The translations under genes were made by a program, and so were the position numbers. Of a stretch of 64,000 nucleotides of DNA, positions 47,456-57,857 are shown piece after piece (positions within the stretch are counted from its first letter, which is position 1; the number at the start of each line of letters is the position of its first letter). The notes beneath the pieces were generated by a model. The model was not told where the DNA came from, did not search any database, and was given only the letters and a program-made list of their open reading frames with translations. The stretch is from Rhizophagus irregularis (lineage: Eukaryota > Glomeromycota > Glomeromycetes > Glomerales > Glomeraceae), in contig NC_089459.1 of the NCBI RefSeq assembly GCF_026210795.1, positions 1,860,001-1,924,000 of the forward strand, in the 5' to 3' direction.

Positions 47456-48161
47456 ACTCAATTTCCCGAATGACATTTTCCCGAATGCATTATTTCCCGA
47501 AGTCATTTTTTCGATTACCCATTTTCCCGAACTGGATATACATTCCCCTAACATTAATACCCCGACTGAACATTTTATTGGATTTAATAAATGATGTGTA
47601 GATATAATCCATTTCATTTTGGCTTGGTATTTCCATTTTGGCTTGGTCATGTGGTGCATAAAAATGATTGACTACCAAGAGATCATTTAATTACAAATAT
47701 TTAATTACAAATTTAAAATAAAATAATATCAACTAACAAAAGTTTTAAATAAATAAATATAAAAATACGAGAACCATAAAAAAATCACATGATCTACTAA
47801 GCAAATGAAATTTCTCGATCACGTTGATTTGGCCAGCATTACGACGCTATGCACTAGAGGGACGTGACGCCCAGGAAGAATTAAATCGTGATCACGTGAT
47901 CGAGAAAATTGAAAATGGCATTAAAAAAAAAGGTAGACAACTAGCTAGTGTTAGTGCATACAGCAAATATTGTACATAACTTGACAAATATCAATAAAAT
48001 TCTTGACGTAATAATTCATTAATCCTTGTTATTATTTATTGCCATGTATATTATGTAAATCAAAAAAAAATATAATTTAGATATGCATTCAGGAAATGAG
48101 CATTTAGTAGAAAAATGATTTCAGAAATGGTACATTGGGAAAATGGCATTCGGGAAAAAGT
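47456..48161. mobile_element. About 700-bp element with CATTTTCCCGAA subterminal repeats
   Basis: The left end has at least four TTTCCCGAA words within 80 bases (ATTTCCCGAATGACATTTTC and on). The right end carries the inverse (CATTGGGAAAATGGCATTCG, GGAAAAAGT). The matched ends read AATTTCCCGAATGACATTTT and TTTTTCCCGAATGCCATTTT. A smaller palindromic unit sits inside (47811-47907). Non-autonomous; no TSD found. Confidence 0.55.
47811..47907. mobile_element. 97-bp unit with perfect 14-bp TIR TTTCTCGATCACGT
   Basis: TTTCTCGATCACGT at the left and its perfect inverse ACGTGATCGAGAAA at the right. The interior (TTGGCCAGCATTACGACGCT, GACGTGACGCCCAGG) is richer in G+C than anything nearby. Nested in the CCCGAA-type element. 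Confidence 0.6.
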
Positions 48162-48417
48162 CCGACAAGGAATACGAAGTTAACAACTCATACAAAATCA
48201 TCTATTTGATGACTTTATTTATTAATTTTTTTGAACTATAAAAACACTTTTTTTCAAAAGTATTTTCATTACATTTAGATTTATTTTATATATACATATA
48301 TAAATTACAATCAATCATAATCAGTTTTATAAACTATATAATTTACACGTAAAGTAATCTTGAGCATTTAGCTTAAGCCAAGAGAAGTGAAAATATTGAC
48401 GTAATAATCAAAATTAT

Positions 48418-49209
48418 TTAATAATTGAAATTAGACACGTTAAATTCCATTTGAAAGAATAAAAATTCCTCAAATTCAATTCCACATTTTATAGCAATAC
48501 TCGATTTAATCTTGTTTAATATATCATCATTAATTTCTAAACTTTTCAAAATTTGTAGTGCAAGATCATTGTTATTTATGAAAGTAAAAAAAGTGGTAAC
48601 TATGTCCTTGTTACATCTAGTACAAATTTTATTTGGGTCTGCAACAGCAATTGAATCGATTAATAGATTACCAGTAATAGTAATTGGCGATGAAGGTAAA
48701 TCAAAAACAGTTGTCATGGTTTCGTTCCAGCAGAATACTTTTTCATTCTTGTAGCATATCATATCTCTAATCGCAGGATAAAGGGCGATAGCGTCAAATA
48801 TAAATTGTAATAATTGATTTCTAGAGAGGTCGGATTCACATCCAACCTTTATAGCTTCAACCATGTTTTCAATTCCTTTATCACTACACCTTGGAGAAGA
48901 ACAAAGTCTTTCGGAAAAATTTACAAGTGGTTCTTCAAGAATAGGTTTATAATTATTATGTGGATCGGATAAAACTTTTCCTATAATTTTGGGGTCGGTT
49001 AAAACTGATACATGAGATAATAAACGTTGGAATGGTATACATTTAAGGAATTCTGGACCAGTTGCAATGTCAAATAAAGTTTTTTGACATTGTGGAACGA
49101 TTGACCCTATTACAGGGTTAAGTTCTTGAATTGTTTTTTGAGATGAAAGAGCAAACCCTAAGCTTGCTGATGCAATAAGAAGAAGTGTAACAAAGTTAAT
49201 TTTCTTCAT
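48418..49209 (-). CDS. Secreted ten-cysteine protein (DUF7729-like) paralogue, 263 aa
   Basis: Signal peptide MKKINFVTLLLIASASLGFA. The ten cysteines keep the spacing of the 44960-45787 protein: CQKTLFDIATGPEFLKC, LCSSPRCS, GCESD, ICYKNEKVFCW, ICTRCNK, KCGIEF. It lacks the Pro/Ser/Thr-rich spacer after the signal peptide and ends in a different hydrophobic tail (FLFFQMEFN...), so the last residues may have been replaced. NFS and NET are possible glycosylation sites. Same strand and about 2.6 kb from its paralogue, with a MITE between: a local duplication followed by divergence. Function unknown; an extracellular location is inferred from the signal peptide. Confidence 0.7.
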   Translation of the reverse strand: MKKINFVTLLLIASASLGFALSSQKTIQELNPVIGSIVPQCQKTLFDIATGPEFLKCIPFQRLLSHVSVLTDPKIIGKVLSDPHNNYKPILEEPLVNFSERLCSSPRCSDKGIENMVEAIKVGCESDLSRNQLLQFIFDAIALYPAIRDMICYKNEKVFCWNETMTTVFDLPSSPITITGNLLIDSIAVADPNKICTRCNKDIVTTFFTFINNNDLALQILKSLEINDDILNKIKSSIAIKCGIEFEEFLFFQMEFNVSNFNY

Positions 49210-49975
49210 TTTCGTTATTTCGTTAAGGTTCTTAAAAATGAAATTTGTCTTTTTTTTTTTGTTTGTAGAGTATGTAGAGTATATAATCTAATGTTGATCC
49301 TAAGAATTTTATTATTGGATTAGAAAGAAACTGCTGAAAAATATATATATATTTTAATATTGATTTTATTAATTTGGACTTATTTTTAATAGAAATTCAC
49401 CTGATTCATCAACTCAGATTAACATGAAGCCCCTCACTGAATAGTATATTAGTATTAAAATAATCATGATTAATATGCAGCCGATTATTTCTCCGTTCTC
49501 CGTATTCAGGGGCCCCTGTATAATAAAGACTTTCTAAACATAACGAATCAGTCTTCAATTGGAACGTTTCTGACTAAAGATCATAAGAGTATCTTACTTA
49601 AAAAATTCAAAGTGAATTTATAACCATCTCCATTGAAAAAAACATATTGTATTATTTTAATTAATTTTATTTGGAATTTTGGTGATCTGAAGCTAAATTT
49701 TTAAGTAATAAAAATTTTTTCATATGATATTGTATATAAATCTTTTTTTTAAAAAAAAATTTTAGGATATGTTTTAAGGTTTGGATATCTTAATTTTCAA
49801 GGTCACCTTATTTTCTTTTTTTTTTTGCGAAGTGACATTATTTTTTTTAATATTGACTAATATATAAAATTTTCTAATACAAATTTATACATAAACCCGT
49901 TCATATTATAATTTCGGTCAATGGGATATAATTAGAAAGTTCAGATTTCGAATAGATTTATTTTTCAGAGGTTCC
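49210..49975. other. Upstream spacer
   Basis: No gene seen. A TATATAATC near 49278 may serve the divergent secreted-protein gene. Confidence 0.45.
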
Positions 49976-50062
49976 TTAACGTACGCACTGGCCCAAGATT
50001 GGGAGTTATGCACTTACACGTGATAACGTTAAACTTAACTTCCCGGCCAGTGCGTACGTTAA
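49976..50062. repeat. 87-bp inverted repeat with perfect 18-bp arms
   Basis: TTAACGTACGCACTGGCC faces GGCCAGTGCGTACGTTAA exactly. The arms are far more G+C rich than the flanks. The interior carries another small CACGTGATAACGTT palindrome. It looks like a young mini-TIR element; no TSD is clear. Confidence 0.75.
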
Positions 50063-50259
50063 TATCGTGTAAGTTAAGGATGCTCTATTTTTCAATCTTC
50101 CGAAAGATTAATTCCAAATTATTCCAAATTATTCCAAATTAAAAAAATTACATTTCAGAATTATAGGCCAAAGAAAAAGAAATTATTCTAGAAATAGAAA
50201 AATATTAAATCAAGTTAGAAAATTAAAATATATTATTAATTAAAAAGTCGAGGGATTAA

Positions 50260-50790
50260 TTATAGCGAGAGAGGTTCAAGCGGTATTCTATACTGTGTAA
50301 CGTAAATTCGTAAACGCTTTGAGATCGTTCCTAAAATTTGACCAAAATTAGGATGCGAGATGATTTTGCAAAAATTGAGGTGATAAAGAAAATTTAAACA
50401 ATCAATCTGAAGATTGTATAATGAATTGGAATTCGTATCCGCTATTTGTCGAATACTTAATTCTGATGCTGTGGAATGTAAATGGTCGATAAGTGATCGA
50501 TAACACTTATTAGTAATAAAATTTACGAAAGCCTGATTATGCAAATGAAAACATAGCTGAGAAAATTATGATAATAATAGTTGAATAACAGATTAATAAA
50601 AGTAAGGTTTGTAATAATTAAAAGAAAATTTATACAGTATAAAAATTACTTTTAGCAAAATTTTTAAACGATGGAATAGCCGGTAAAGTAAATGATTGGT
50701 CAGAGGTTCAGAATTAAAGGCGGCACTTCAATTACTGTAAGTGTGATTGGTGGAATAACAGTACGAGTACTTTGAATTTTTCTTTTTATA
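50260..50790 (-). pseudogene. Degenerate MATA-HMG-like gene
   Basis: The exon 50556-50260 (after the acceptor TTTTCTCAG) reads AFVNFITNKCYRSLIDHLHS, then ELSIRQIADTNSNSLYNLQI and DCLNFLYHLNFCKI. These have the spacing of HMG helices 1-3 as seen in the neighbours. It is joined in phase through a 93-base intron (donor at 50649) to NHLLYRLFHRLKILLK. Further upstream, in another frame, ITLTVIEVPPLILNL resembles the PFPP.I motif that precedes the box in the other HMG genes, but a TGA and a frame change separate it from the box. No start codon fits. I read it as a decayed sixth family member within the cluster. A real spliced gene with an unrecognised start is the alternative. Confidence 0.4.
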
Positions 50791-52253
50791 AAAATTTTGC
50801 TTATTGAATTTAAATTTAGTAAATTTAGTAAAAATTTTACAATGTATAAGACTAATTTTAACCCAGGGTGATTTAACCTGGGTGAATTTTATATAATTAT
50901 ATAATTTTGCCCAAATTTTCAAAAAAAAATGTAAATTATGATTACAATAAAAAATGAGAGACATTGTCAAAAATATAAGAAAAATTGGTCATTATACTCT
51001 ATAATATCCAAATAAATAAAATCTATATAAAGTAAAATGAATAATAACATAAATAATTTTCTTTTAAAAAAAAATATTGATGTAAAATATAAATTTTAGG
51101 GGTGGGGTGGTTTAACCCAGGTAATTTAACCAAGGGGGCAAGTTATCAAAACTCTTTGTTAAATATCTATTTAATATTGCAATTTGCAAAGTATATAATT
51201 TAGAAATAAATTACGTTAGATAATACCTATCAAATTCTGATAATTATATTATTGTTTGGGGCTCAGTTTATTTCACCAACAATTATTTCACTGACAGTCA
51301 ACTTACCTACAGCGAGTTTCATTCCACCAAAAATCAATTTCACCTGAAATCATTTCATTTTTTTAAAGATCAAAGATAATAATCACAAGATTTTTTTTAT
51401 TTAATATTCTTTATAACTAATTTTATTAATAAGAGTTAATAGAGTCCTTTATCCATATTATAATTATGTTACATACATTAAGTATTTTTATTTAGTTAAC
51501 TTATGAAATTTCTATGATATAAAATACATTTTAAAGTACTTACTAGTATTTATAATAATTATTTGTTATTATATTATTACGTTATACAGTATTATTTAAA
51601 TCATCATTTCACCGAAAAAAGTTGATAAAAAGATTCCAAAATAACGGTTCTAAGATTACGTTCTCGACTTCTCGTTCGATATGTATGAAAATTAATTGTA
51701 TTGAGTTTAGGAAAATATCAGTTAAATTTCTTTGATTTTTTTTCTCGTTTATATTACTGTTATTTTATGATTTGTAAAAAAAAAAACTTAACTGCTGAAA
51801 AATATATGGTTATATTTCTTATTTAACCTATAAAAACGGTAAAATTATAAAGAAAATGTATTTTCCCATAGTAAAACTAAAAAATAATAACACAGGGTGT
51901 AAATCATCAATTTATTTATATAAAAATGCTAAGTATATTATATATATTGAAATTCTAAGTAAAAATATATTTAATAAGTATGATAACTGTAAATATAATA
52001 AATATAATATATGTGATATATTACTGTATATGATTTATATATATATTTATTTACAAAATTTAATTTTACCGACCTTTCAACTTTCCAAATACCATTTATC
52101 CAAAATGTGGTATTGTTTTTTTGACTTAAACATACCAGGTAAGTTTCGAATTTTACAATAATGAAAAATAAACAAGTTGATTCCTGGTATTGCTGGTAAT
52201 CATATAACTTGTCGCACGCATAAAATTGTACTACGTTGCTACAATACATTCGG
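50791..52253. other. Spacer with CCAGGTTAAA and ATTTCACC repeats
   Basis: No gene seen. AACCCAGGGTGATTTAACCT (near 50861) and TTTAACCCAGGTAATTTAAC (near 51111) are related and each foldable. ATTTCACC words recur at 51270-51355 and near 51607. These may be ends of small elements, but I could not pair them. Confidence 0.45.
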
Positions 52254-52556
52254 TTAGAGATTATAATACGAATTTGTATCTCTGGCTAAACCTTGATAAA
52301 TTTTCTTAACATCGGGTGCTTCAGAATCCCAGTTTACTGAAGTTATACTACGAAAATAATCATGAGAAATCGGTAATATATTATTATTAATCTGCATATG
52401 AAAGATTGTTGTTGTTCTATATATATTAAATGCGTTAAATTTTCTACGTGGTCTACGTTGTCTATTAATCGTTAATAATCTAACGATATCCTGAATCGTT
52501 ATAAGAGGCGGAAAAGGCGGACGAATAGCTGCCCGAATTTGAACTCCGTAGTTCAT
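52254..52556 (-). CDS. Minimal MATA-HMG box protein, 100 aa
   Basis: Complete single-exon frame from the ATG at 52556 to a stop at 52254. IRPPFPPLITIQDIV (11-25) is the pre-box motif. The HMG box follows at about residues 34-95: RRPRRKFNAFNIYRTTTIFH, then YFRSITSVNWDSEAPDVKKI and YQGLARDT. The protein is hardly more than the box, with no activation or tail domain, so it could bind DNA as a partner or competitor of longer family members. TATAAATA (minus strand, 52667-52660) lies about 105 bases before the ATG. It is divergent from no coding gene; the nearest HMG gene, on the same strand, starts 3 kb away at 55547. Confidence 0.75.
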   Translation of the reverse strand: MNYGVQIRAAIRPPFPPLITIQDIVRLLTINRQRRPRRKFNAFNIYRTTTIFHMQINNNILPISHDYFRSITSVNWDSEAPDVKKIYQGLARDTNSYYNL

Positions 52557-54458
52557 TATGAAGATATGCGAATAGATATAATATTAAAAACGTAATCTTT
52601 TTTTCTTTAAAAAAAAAAAGAAAAAGAATTGTATTGATTTGTTTAACTACGAACACGTATATTTATACTCATTTAATTAGATCTAACTTAAATAAAAACT
52701 GAACAAATGCGTCAAATGCGTCCAATTGTCACACAATCGTCGGGGAATGATAATGAAACAAACCATTGTTATTTCTTTTTTTAATATGTAAATTAATGTA
52801 AATTATAAACAATAATTACTTAATCATGTTAAAATATTTCGTAATTAAGTGTAAAAAAAAACACGCATTTACTGAAAAAATTATTATTAATTTTCTCAAT
52901 TGACACGCTCATCATCTCTTTTGAATTTTGTATTTCCATAACAATAATTAAATTGATCACGGTAATCAAACACTCTTTTCCTTTTTCTTAAGCACTTTAC
53001 CAAATATTACTTTTAGGTACGGGTTTACTTAATTTCCAATCGATTTTCTGACCACGTGTTTATTCTAGAGATTTCTAATCTAATAGAACTTGTTCTATCT
53101 AACGAAAGTTTTTCCGAGATACAACGGTCATCATCCACATTAATAATCACGGAAATCTTCTATCTTTATATCTACTATTACAAAATTTAACATTCATTTG
53201 CGGGTAAATTCGGAGAAAATTTACGACTGGAAAATTTTTTGTTATCGTACAGAGACACACTTATCTTTACACGTAATAGTTTCTTTTAAAACATGTGTTT
53301 ATCTTTCACACATAGATACTAAATAGATCCACTTAAAAGGCTGTGGGGATACAGTATTATTAAGAAATAACATACGATATGAATGTTCTTTCAAAGGGTG
53401 TAGGAATTAAAATGTTTGTTGTACAGTCACCGAGTACAGTGCATTTTCATGAAGATCTAAACATAATTAGTGTGACAATGAAATTCCTATTTTTACCCGG
53501 AATTAGATTTCCGTCAATTTCCGGGTCCTTATCATAATATTCATAAGAATTAAATGTTCATTTAAGTAAATTATCAATAAAATCAAATTTTTAATAGTAA
53601 ACATTTAATATACACGGAAAAGTGTTATCAAATTAAGTTGATTATTAGAAGATGAGGTAAAATGATCCTTTATCGATAAAGAATAAGAATTTTGGATTTC
53701 TACCGGAGTTAGAATTCCGTGCATTTAACTTTACTATTTCAATTTAAGAAATTCTGACTAAGATGTGTTTATTTTGGTTAAATTACAAAGTAGCCTTGCA
53801 TTTATGTAACATCACGAGGACTGATAATGATTCATTGGAACTATAACTTAAATAGTTTCGGAATAAGTGAATAAGTGGTCCGTGTTTGTATTACGCTGCA
53901 ATCTTTCACTTTTTGTAACATCAAATATCTTTATACGATTTTTCCCGATTTACAATAGAAATTTTCACTTACGATAGTAAATTCATATGAATATCCCATC
54001 TGCTATTATAAAAATGTCAAATTTTCAAAATCACTACTTTTTTTTTCTTTTATTACATTTTTTTTAAATTTTTTTTTTTTTTTTTTTTACAGATGGAGAG
54101 AATATGTTTTAAAAAGAAAGAAAATAAAAAATACAAGAATAAATAAAATAAATAAAAAAAAATTATAAACATAGAAAATCTAGAAATCAATTTTTTTTTT
54201 AAAAAAAAAATTATATATAATAATTACAGCGAAGTGTTATCTAGAAAGTTCAAAAACTAACTTGATAAAATTATTAACATTAAAAGAAAGAAGGATAATA
54301 AAAAAAGAAAAGAAAAGGAAATTTGAAATATATATTGTTATGTAAATGAGAATTATAAAAAAAAAAAATCAATGTATTTACCGGCGACGATAACCCAAAA
54401 ATGCTTATACACTATTTAAATAAAATTAAAAAAAAAAATATTATATAACAATTGTTCA
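52557..54458. other. Spacer between HMG genes
   Basis: No gene seen. A T homopolymer block at about 54040-54090 and A-rich runs up to 54440 precede the 3' end of the next gene. Confidence 0.55.
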
Positions 54459-55547
54459 TTATCTGTTACCAAAAATCAACACTCCCATTGCTTTAATTAG
54501 TTCCTGGGTGCGTCTATTTTTTTCTTCTAATTCTTTGTACCGTTCCAAAAGATAATAATTATTATTAAATTGTGAAAAGGTGGTGTTATCAGCAAGACAA
54601 TTAGGATATCCATTAGCAGGAGAATTTAAAGGCATAAATATATCATCAAAATAATTTTCAGGGTTATTGAAATTATACTCTTGAGGAATTGGTTGAATTC
54701 CTTGAATTCCTCTAGTAAGGTCAAAATCATAATGAGGATTATCTCTAACACCAATAAAAGAGCTGGAGGTAACAATTTCTAATTCCTTCAATTTCTCGCG
54801 AATAGCATAGAAATTGGCATTTATGATTGATCTAAGATTTACACGAAATTTTTCAATGTCTTCAGGATTGGTCAAATTAAATGTTTTATAATTATTTATC
54901 ATATCTATAAGCGAATTAAAAGAGTCAATAATTGTTTCTTTAAGGCTACAATTTTGATGAAAATTTAGGTTATTTGGAATAGGTGAGGTATCGAAAGAAG
55001 AATACAAGTCGTAGGGACTAAATAGTGGTAAATTTAATTGTTGTTGCTGTTGAGTTTGTTGAGTTTGTTGAGTTTGTTGAATTTGTTGGTTTTGTTGAGT
55101 TAAGGAATTAAATGAAGTAATTTCAAATGGAGTTGAAACGGGTGAGTTTTCCGTTGCTATCTCATTGTTCGTTGTTGATGAAGTGGTACCAACTTCAGTT
55201 TCAGTGTTATCACATTTATTATGATAAATGAATATACGTGATTTATTGATTTCTCTATATCTCTGTTTAGCTTGAGTGGATAATCGTTTATAAAACTCTC
55301 TTACTTCCGGTTTTTCGTTCTTCCATTTGTTTGAAACAAATCCAGAAACTTCAGCTAAATTTAATTTAGTACACTCTGTTTTAAGGTATTCAACCCATAA
55401 GATTCTATAGATAAGAAAACAATTTGGAATTTTCCCGGGTTTTGAAGGATTATTCTTTCGTAGTTTTTCCAGCAAACCATCTACACTCAAATCTGGTGGG
55501 TATTTTAGCTTCAAATCACTTTTTAAAGAATTTTTTACTTTAGGCAT
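54459..55547 (-). CDS. MATA-HMG box transcription factor with poly-Gln stretch, 362 aa
   Basis: Single exon from the ATG at 55547. LKYPPDLSVDGLLEKL (13-29) is the pre-box motif. The HMG box spans about residues 36-100: KPGKIPNCFLIYRILWVEYL, then EVSGFVSNKWKNEKPEVREF and YKRLSTQAKQRYREI. After an STNE-rich linker comes a Gln-rich tract (TQQNQQIQQTQQTQQTQQ), a common feature of transcription factors. Next is a region with possible helices, then a charged C-terminal coiled coil (LLERYKELEEKNRRTQELIK), which suggests dimerisation. A TATATATATA stretch near 55697 is a candidate TATA element. Role: nuclear DNA-binding regulator; targets unknown. Confidence 0.8.
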   Translation of the reverse strand: MPKVKNSLKSDLKLKYPPDLSVDGLLEKLRKNNPSKPGKIPNCFLIYRILWVEYLKTECTKLNLAEVSGFVSNKWKNEKPEVREFYKRLSTQAKQRYREINKSRIFIYHNKCDNTETEVGTTSSTTNNEIATENSPVSTPFEITSFNSLTQQNQQIQQTQQTQQTQQQQQLNLPLFSPYDLYSSFDTSPIPNNLNFHQNCSLKETIIDSFNSLIDMINNYKTFNLTNPEDIEKFRVNLRSIINANFYAIREKLKELEIVTSSSFIGVRDNPHYDFDLTRGIQGIQPIPQEYNFNNPENYFDDIFMPLNSPANGYPNCLADNTTFSQFNNNYYLLERYKELEEKNRRTQELIKAMGVLIFGNR

Positions 55548-57190
55548 AATTCCTGATTTATTAATATGAGTGAGGATATACTGTAATTAGAAAAAAAAAA
55601 CAAAATGAATTGAAAAACTGCGCAATAAATTGTACAGGGTATGTTATGTTATGTTACTCGAAACAACCGAGAGGAACAAAAATTTACTAAGACGTCTATA
55701 TATATATGTTTTCTGACCAAATTTGCAATTTAATCAGAATTTATTATTTTTTACCATTCATATCACAAGATCAAACATAACTTACTTTTGCATAAGATCT
55801 TTGGTAGCACGATTTTACCTTTATAGATGATTAAGTAAACTTTTTTCGTGTTCCCACCAATCTCCGATTTATTCCGGGTTGTACAGTACATGAAAAAAAA
55901 AAAAGTTCGCATCCCAAATTCACTTTCCTTTCAAAAAGATTATTTAGGTCAATTCTTTGGTTTCTTATTTTTTTAAAATAGAGAATTACGAAATAATAAA
56001 AAAATATATATACTATATGTAATATATAACATAATATAATAATATATCCATTAATATTATTAAAATTTTTAAATTTTTTTCGATCATTAACAATATAAAA
56101 TGATTAACCTAATATAGCATTATATAATAGAAAAAATTTTGTGGTCGGAAAATTTTCTGATTTCACCAATAATTTTATCAGAAAAAAAATTTTTTTTTAC
56201 TTTATTTGAAAAGAGCCGTCCCTTGCCAGCAAAAAATCTTATAACTGCTATATCACGGGTTCGGAAATTGGTTCGGTTCCAAAAAAAAACTTTTCGGTTT
56301 TTTTTTGTCATATGATCAAAAAATTCAAGTCTTGGCGTCCAAATAAGGTTTAAACATGACATTTTTTGCACGTTATAAAAATTCAAAAAGTTTAAAGTAT
56401 GACAAAACGTTTTCTTTGTTTAAAGAATCTATAGATTATATAACAAAGAACTCATAAATTCTTCAGTATCGTCGGATCTAATCATATTAGAGATTCTTAA
56501 TTTATAATTTCATTTACAATTTTGATTTTTTTATTGCATTATTTATACGTCAAATGTTTACGTGAATGAAAATTTTTATATATTGTACCACATAAAAAAT
56601 CAGGTTCAAAAAAAAAAATTTTTTTTAAAATAAATAAATAGCGGAAAATAAATTACAATGGTCCGAAGTCATGAAAATCATTACAATTATTTATAATTGA
56701 TAAAATTAGTCACGTTCCAAATATTTGTTTTTTTTAAAAAAAAATATTGAAATTTTGCAATACAATAATAATACAAACCAATATAACCCATACCATTATG
56801 AAGTATATATAAAGAGTAAATTTTTTATGTTTAATAAAAATATTTAAAAAAGATCGGAATTTTTTGATCCGATAAGATAAACAAAAATGGTAACATCACA
56901 ACTATCTTTACAAAATCTTTCGGACCGAAAAATAAATTTTTTTTGAATTTCCCAGACTTTTTTTTAAAAAAACTGTTGTTGTTATACAAGGATACGAATA
57001 ACCCTATCATTCCCCGTATAAATTAAAAAGTTCAGGTGATGATCGTCAAAATTTTGGTCCCAAGATCAATTTGTTTTTAAAAACATAATAATTTGAAAAA
57101 TTTAAAATATGGTTGGTACTCACTAATTATGGCAAGTTAAGTCTATTAATTGCTATTTTACTCATTAAAAAATGTGCAAATGTGCTATCT

Positions 57191-57256
57191 GAGTGTTATC
57201 TAAGTTTTATCTGAGTTTTATCTGAGTTTTATCCGAGTGTTATCTGAGTGTTATCC
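57191..57256. repeat. 11-bp tandem repeat GAGTGTTATCT, six copies
   Basis: GAGTGTTATCT, AAGTTTTATCT, GAGTTTTATCT, GAGTTTTATCC, GAGTGTTATCT and GAGTGTTATCC follow one another without gaps. Confidence 0.85.
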
Positions 57257-57680
57257 GTTATAATAATAGATAACCCTTTAAAATATACATTAGATTATTT
57301 AATAAAAAAAAATTTTTTTTTTTTTCTTTCGGAATTTCTTTTGCTTTCAAATTCGTTCTCTTTTTTCTTTCTTATGCACGAATAAAATCATGGGATGCAT
57401 TATTTTTGTTTACTATTGTACCTTATGACTATTACAAACCTTCATGTGATCCCTATATAGCTTTTTCGGGGGGCCCCAGCACTAGCGTTTTCTAGAAAAG
57501 TCTATCAGGCCTTTTTTAGAAACATGCGATTTCGAATCATTACTCGCCACACTTACGTATTAAAACTAGTTAGCCAAAATAGGAAATTCCATGATTTTAA
57601 TATAACCGCGCAGTAACACGCCATACATACGCCACATATCATCATAATGTATGATTTATAATCTTTCATGAATATATAAG

Positions 57681-57699
57681 AAACGATTTCAAATCGTTT
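57681..57699. promoter_or_regulatory. Perfect 9-1-9 palindrome AAACGATTTCAAATCGTTT upstream of an HMG gene
   Basis: Two 9-base arms around one C, just after a TATATAA (about 57672) and about 160 bases before the ATG at 57858. Its position and perfect symmetry suit a site for a dimeric factor, but no known consensus matches. Confidence 0.4.
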
Positions 57700-57857
57700 G
57701 ATTATTTCGGGGAATAAGAATTTATAATAATAATTAGCAAAAGGATTAGCTCGTAATTTTTAGCGGTATATCTTTTTACCCGGCAGCACACCCTAAAGTT
57801 TAAAAAAAGTACAAAAACTCCCTGTTTCGCCTCTTCATAATTCATTCAATTAATTTA

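Larger units (their letters stand above)
55548..57857. other. Spacer and promoter region between two divergent HMG genes
   Basis: No gene is supportable; a minus-strand frame at 56120-56386 reads FFW/KK runs of simple-sequence origin. It holds an 11-bp minisatellite (57191-57256), a perfect palindrome (57681-57699) and a TATATAA at about 57672 before the gene at 57858. The two HMG genes at 55547 and 57858 are transcribed away from each other from this interval. Confidence 0.6.

Noticed and set aside
51971-52249. 92-codon minus-strand frame next to the small HMG gene, with an overlapping plus-strand frame
   Set aside because: Tyr/Ile-rich translation of a TAT/ATA tract; no domain and no promoter of its own.
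56120-56386. 88-codon minus-strand frame
   Set aside because: Composed of Lys/Phe runs and unpaired repeats; no motif and no homologue pattern recognised.
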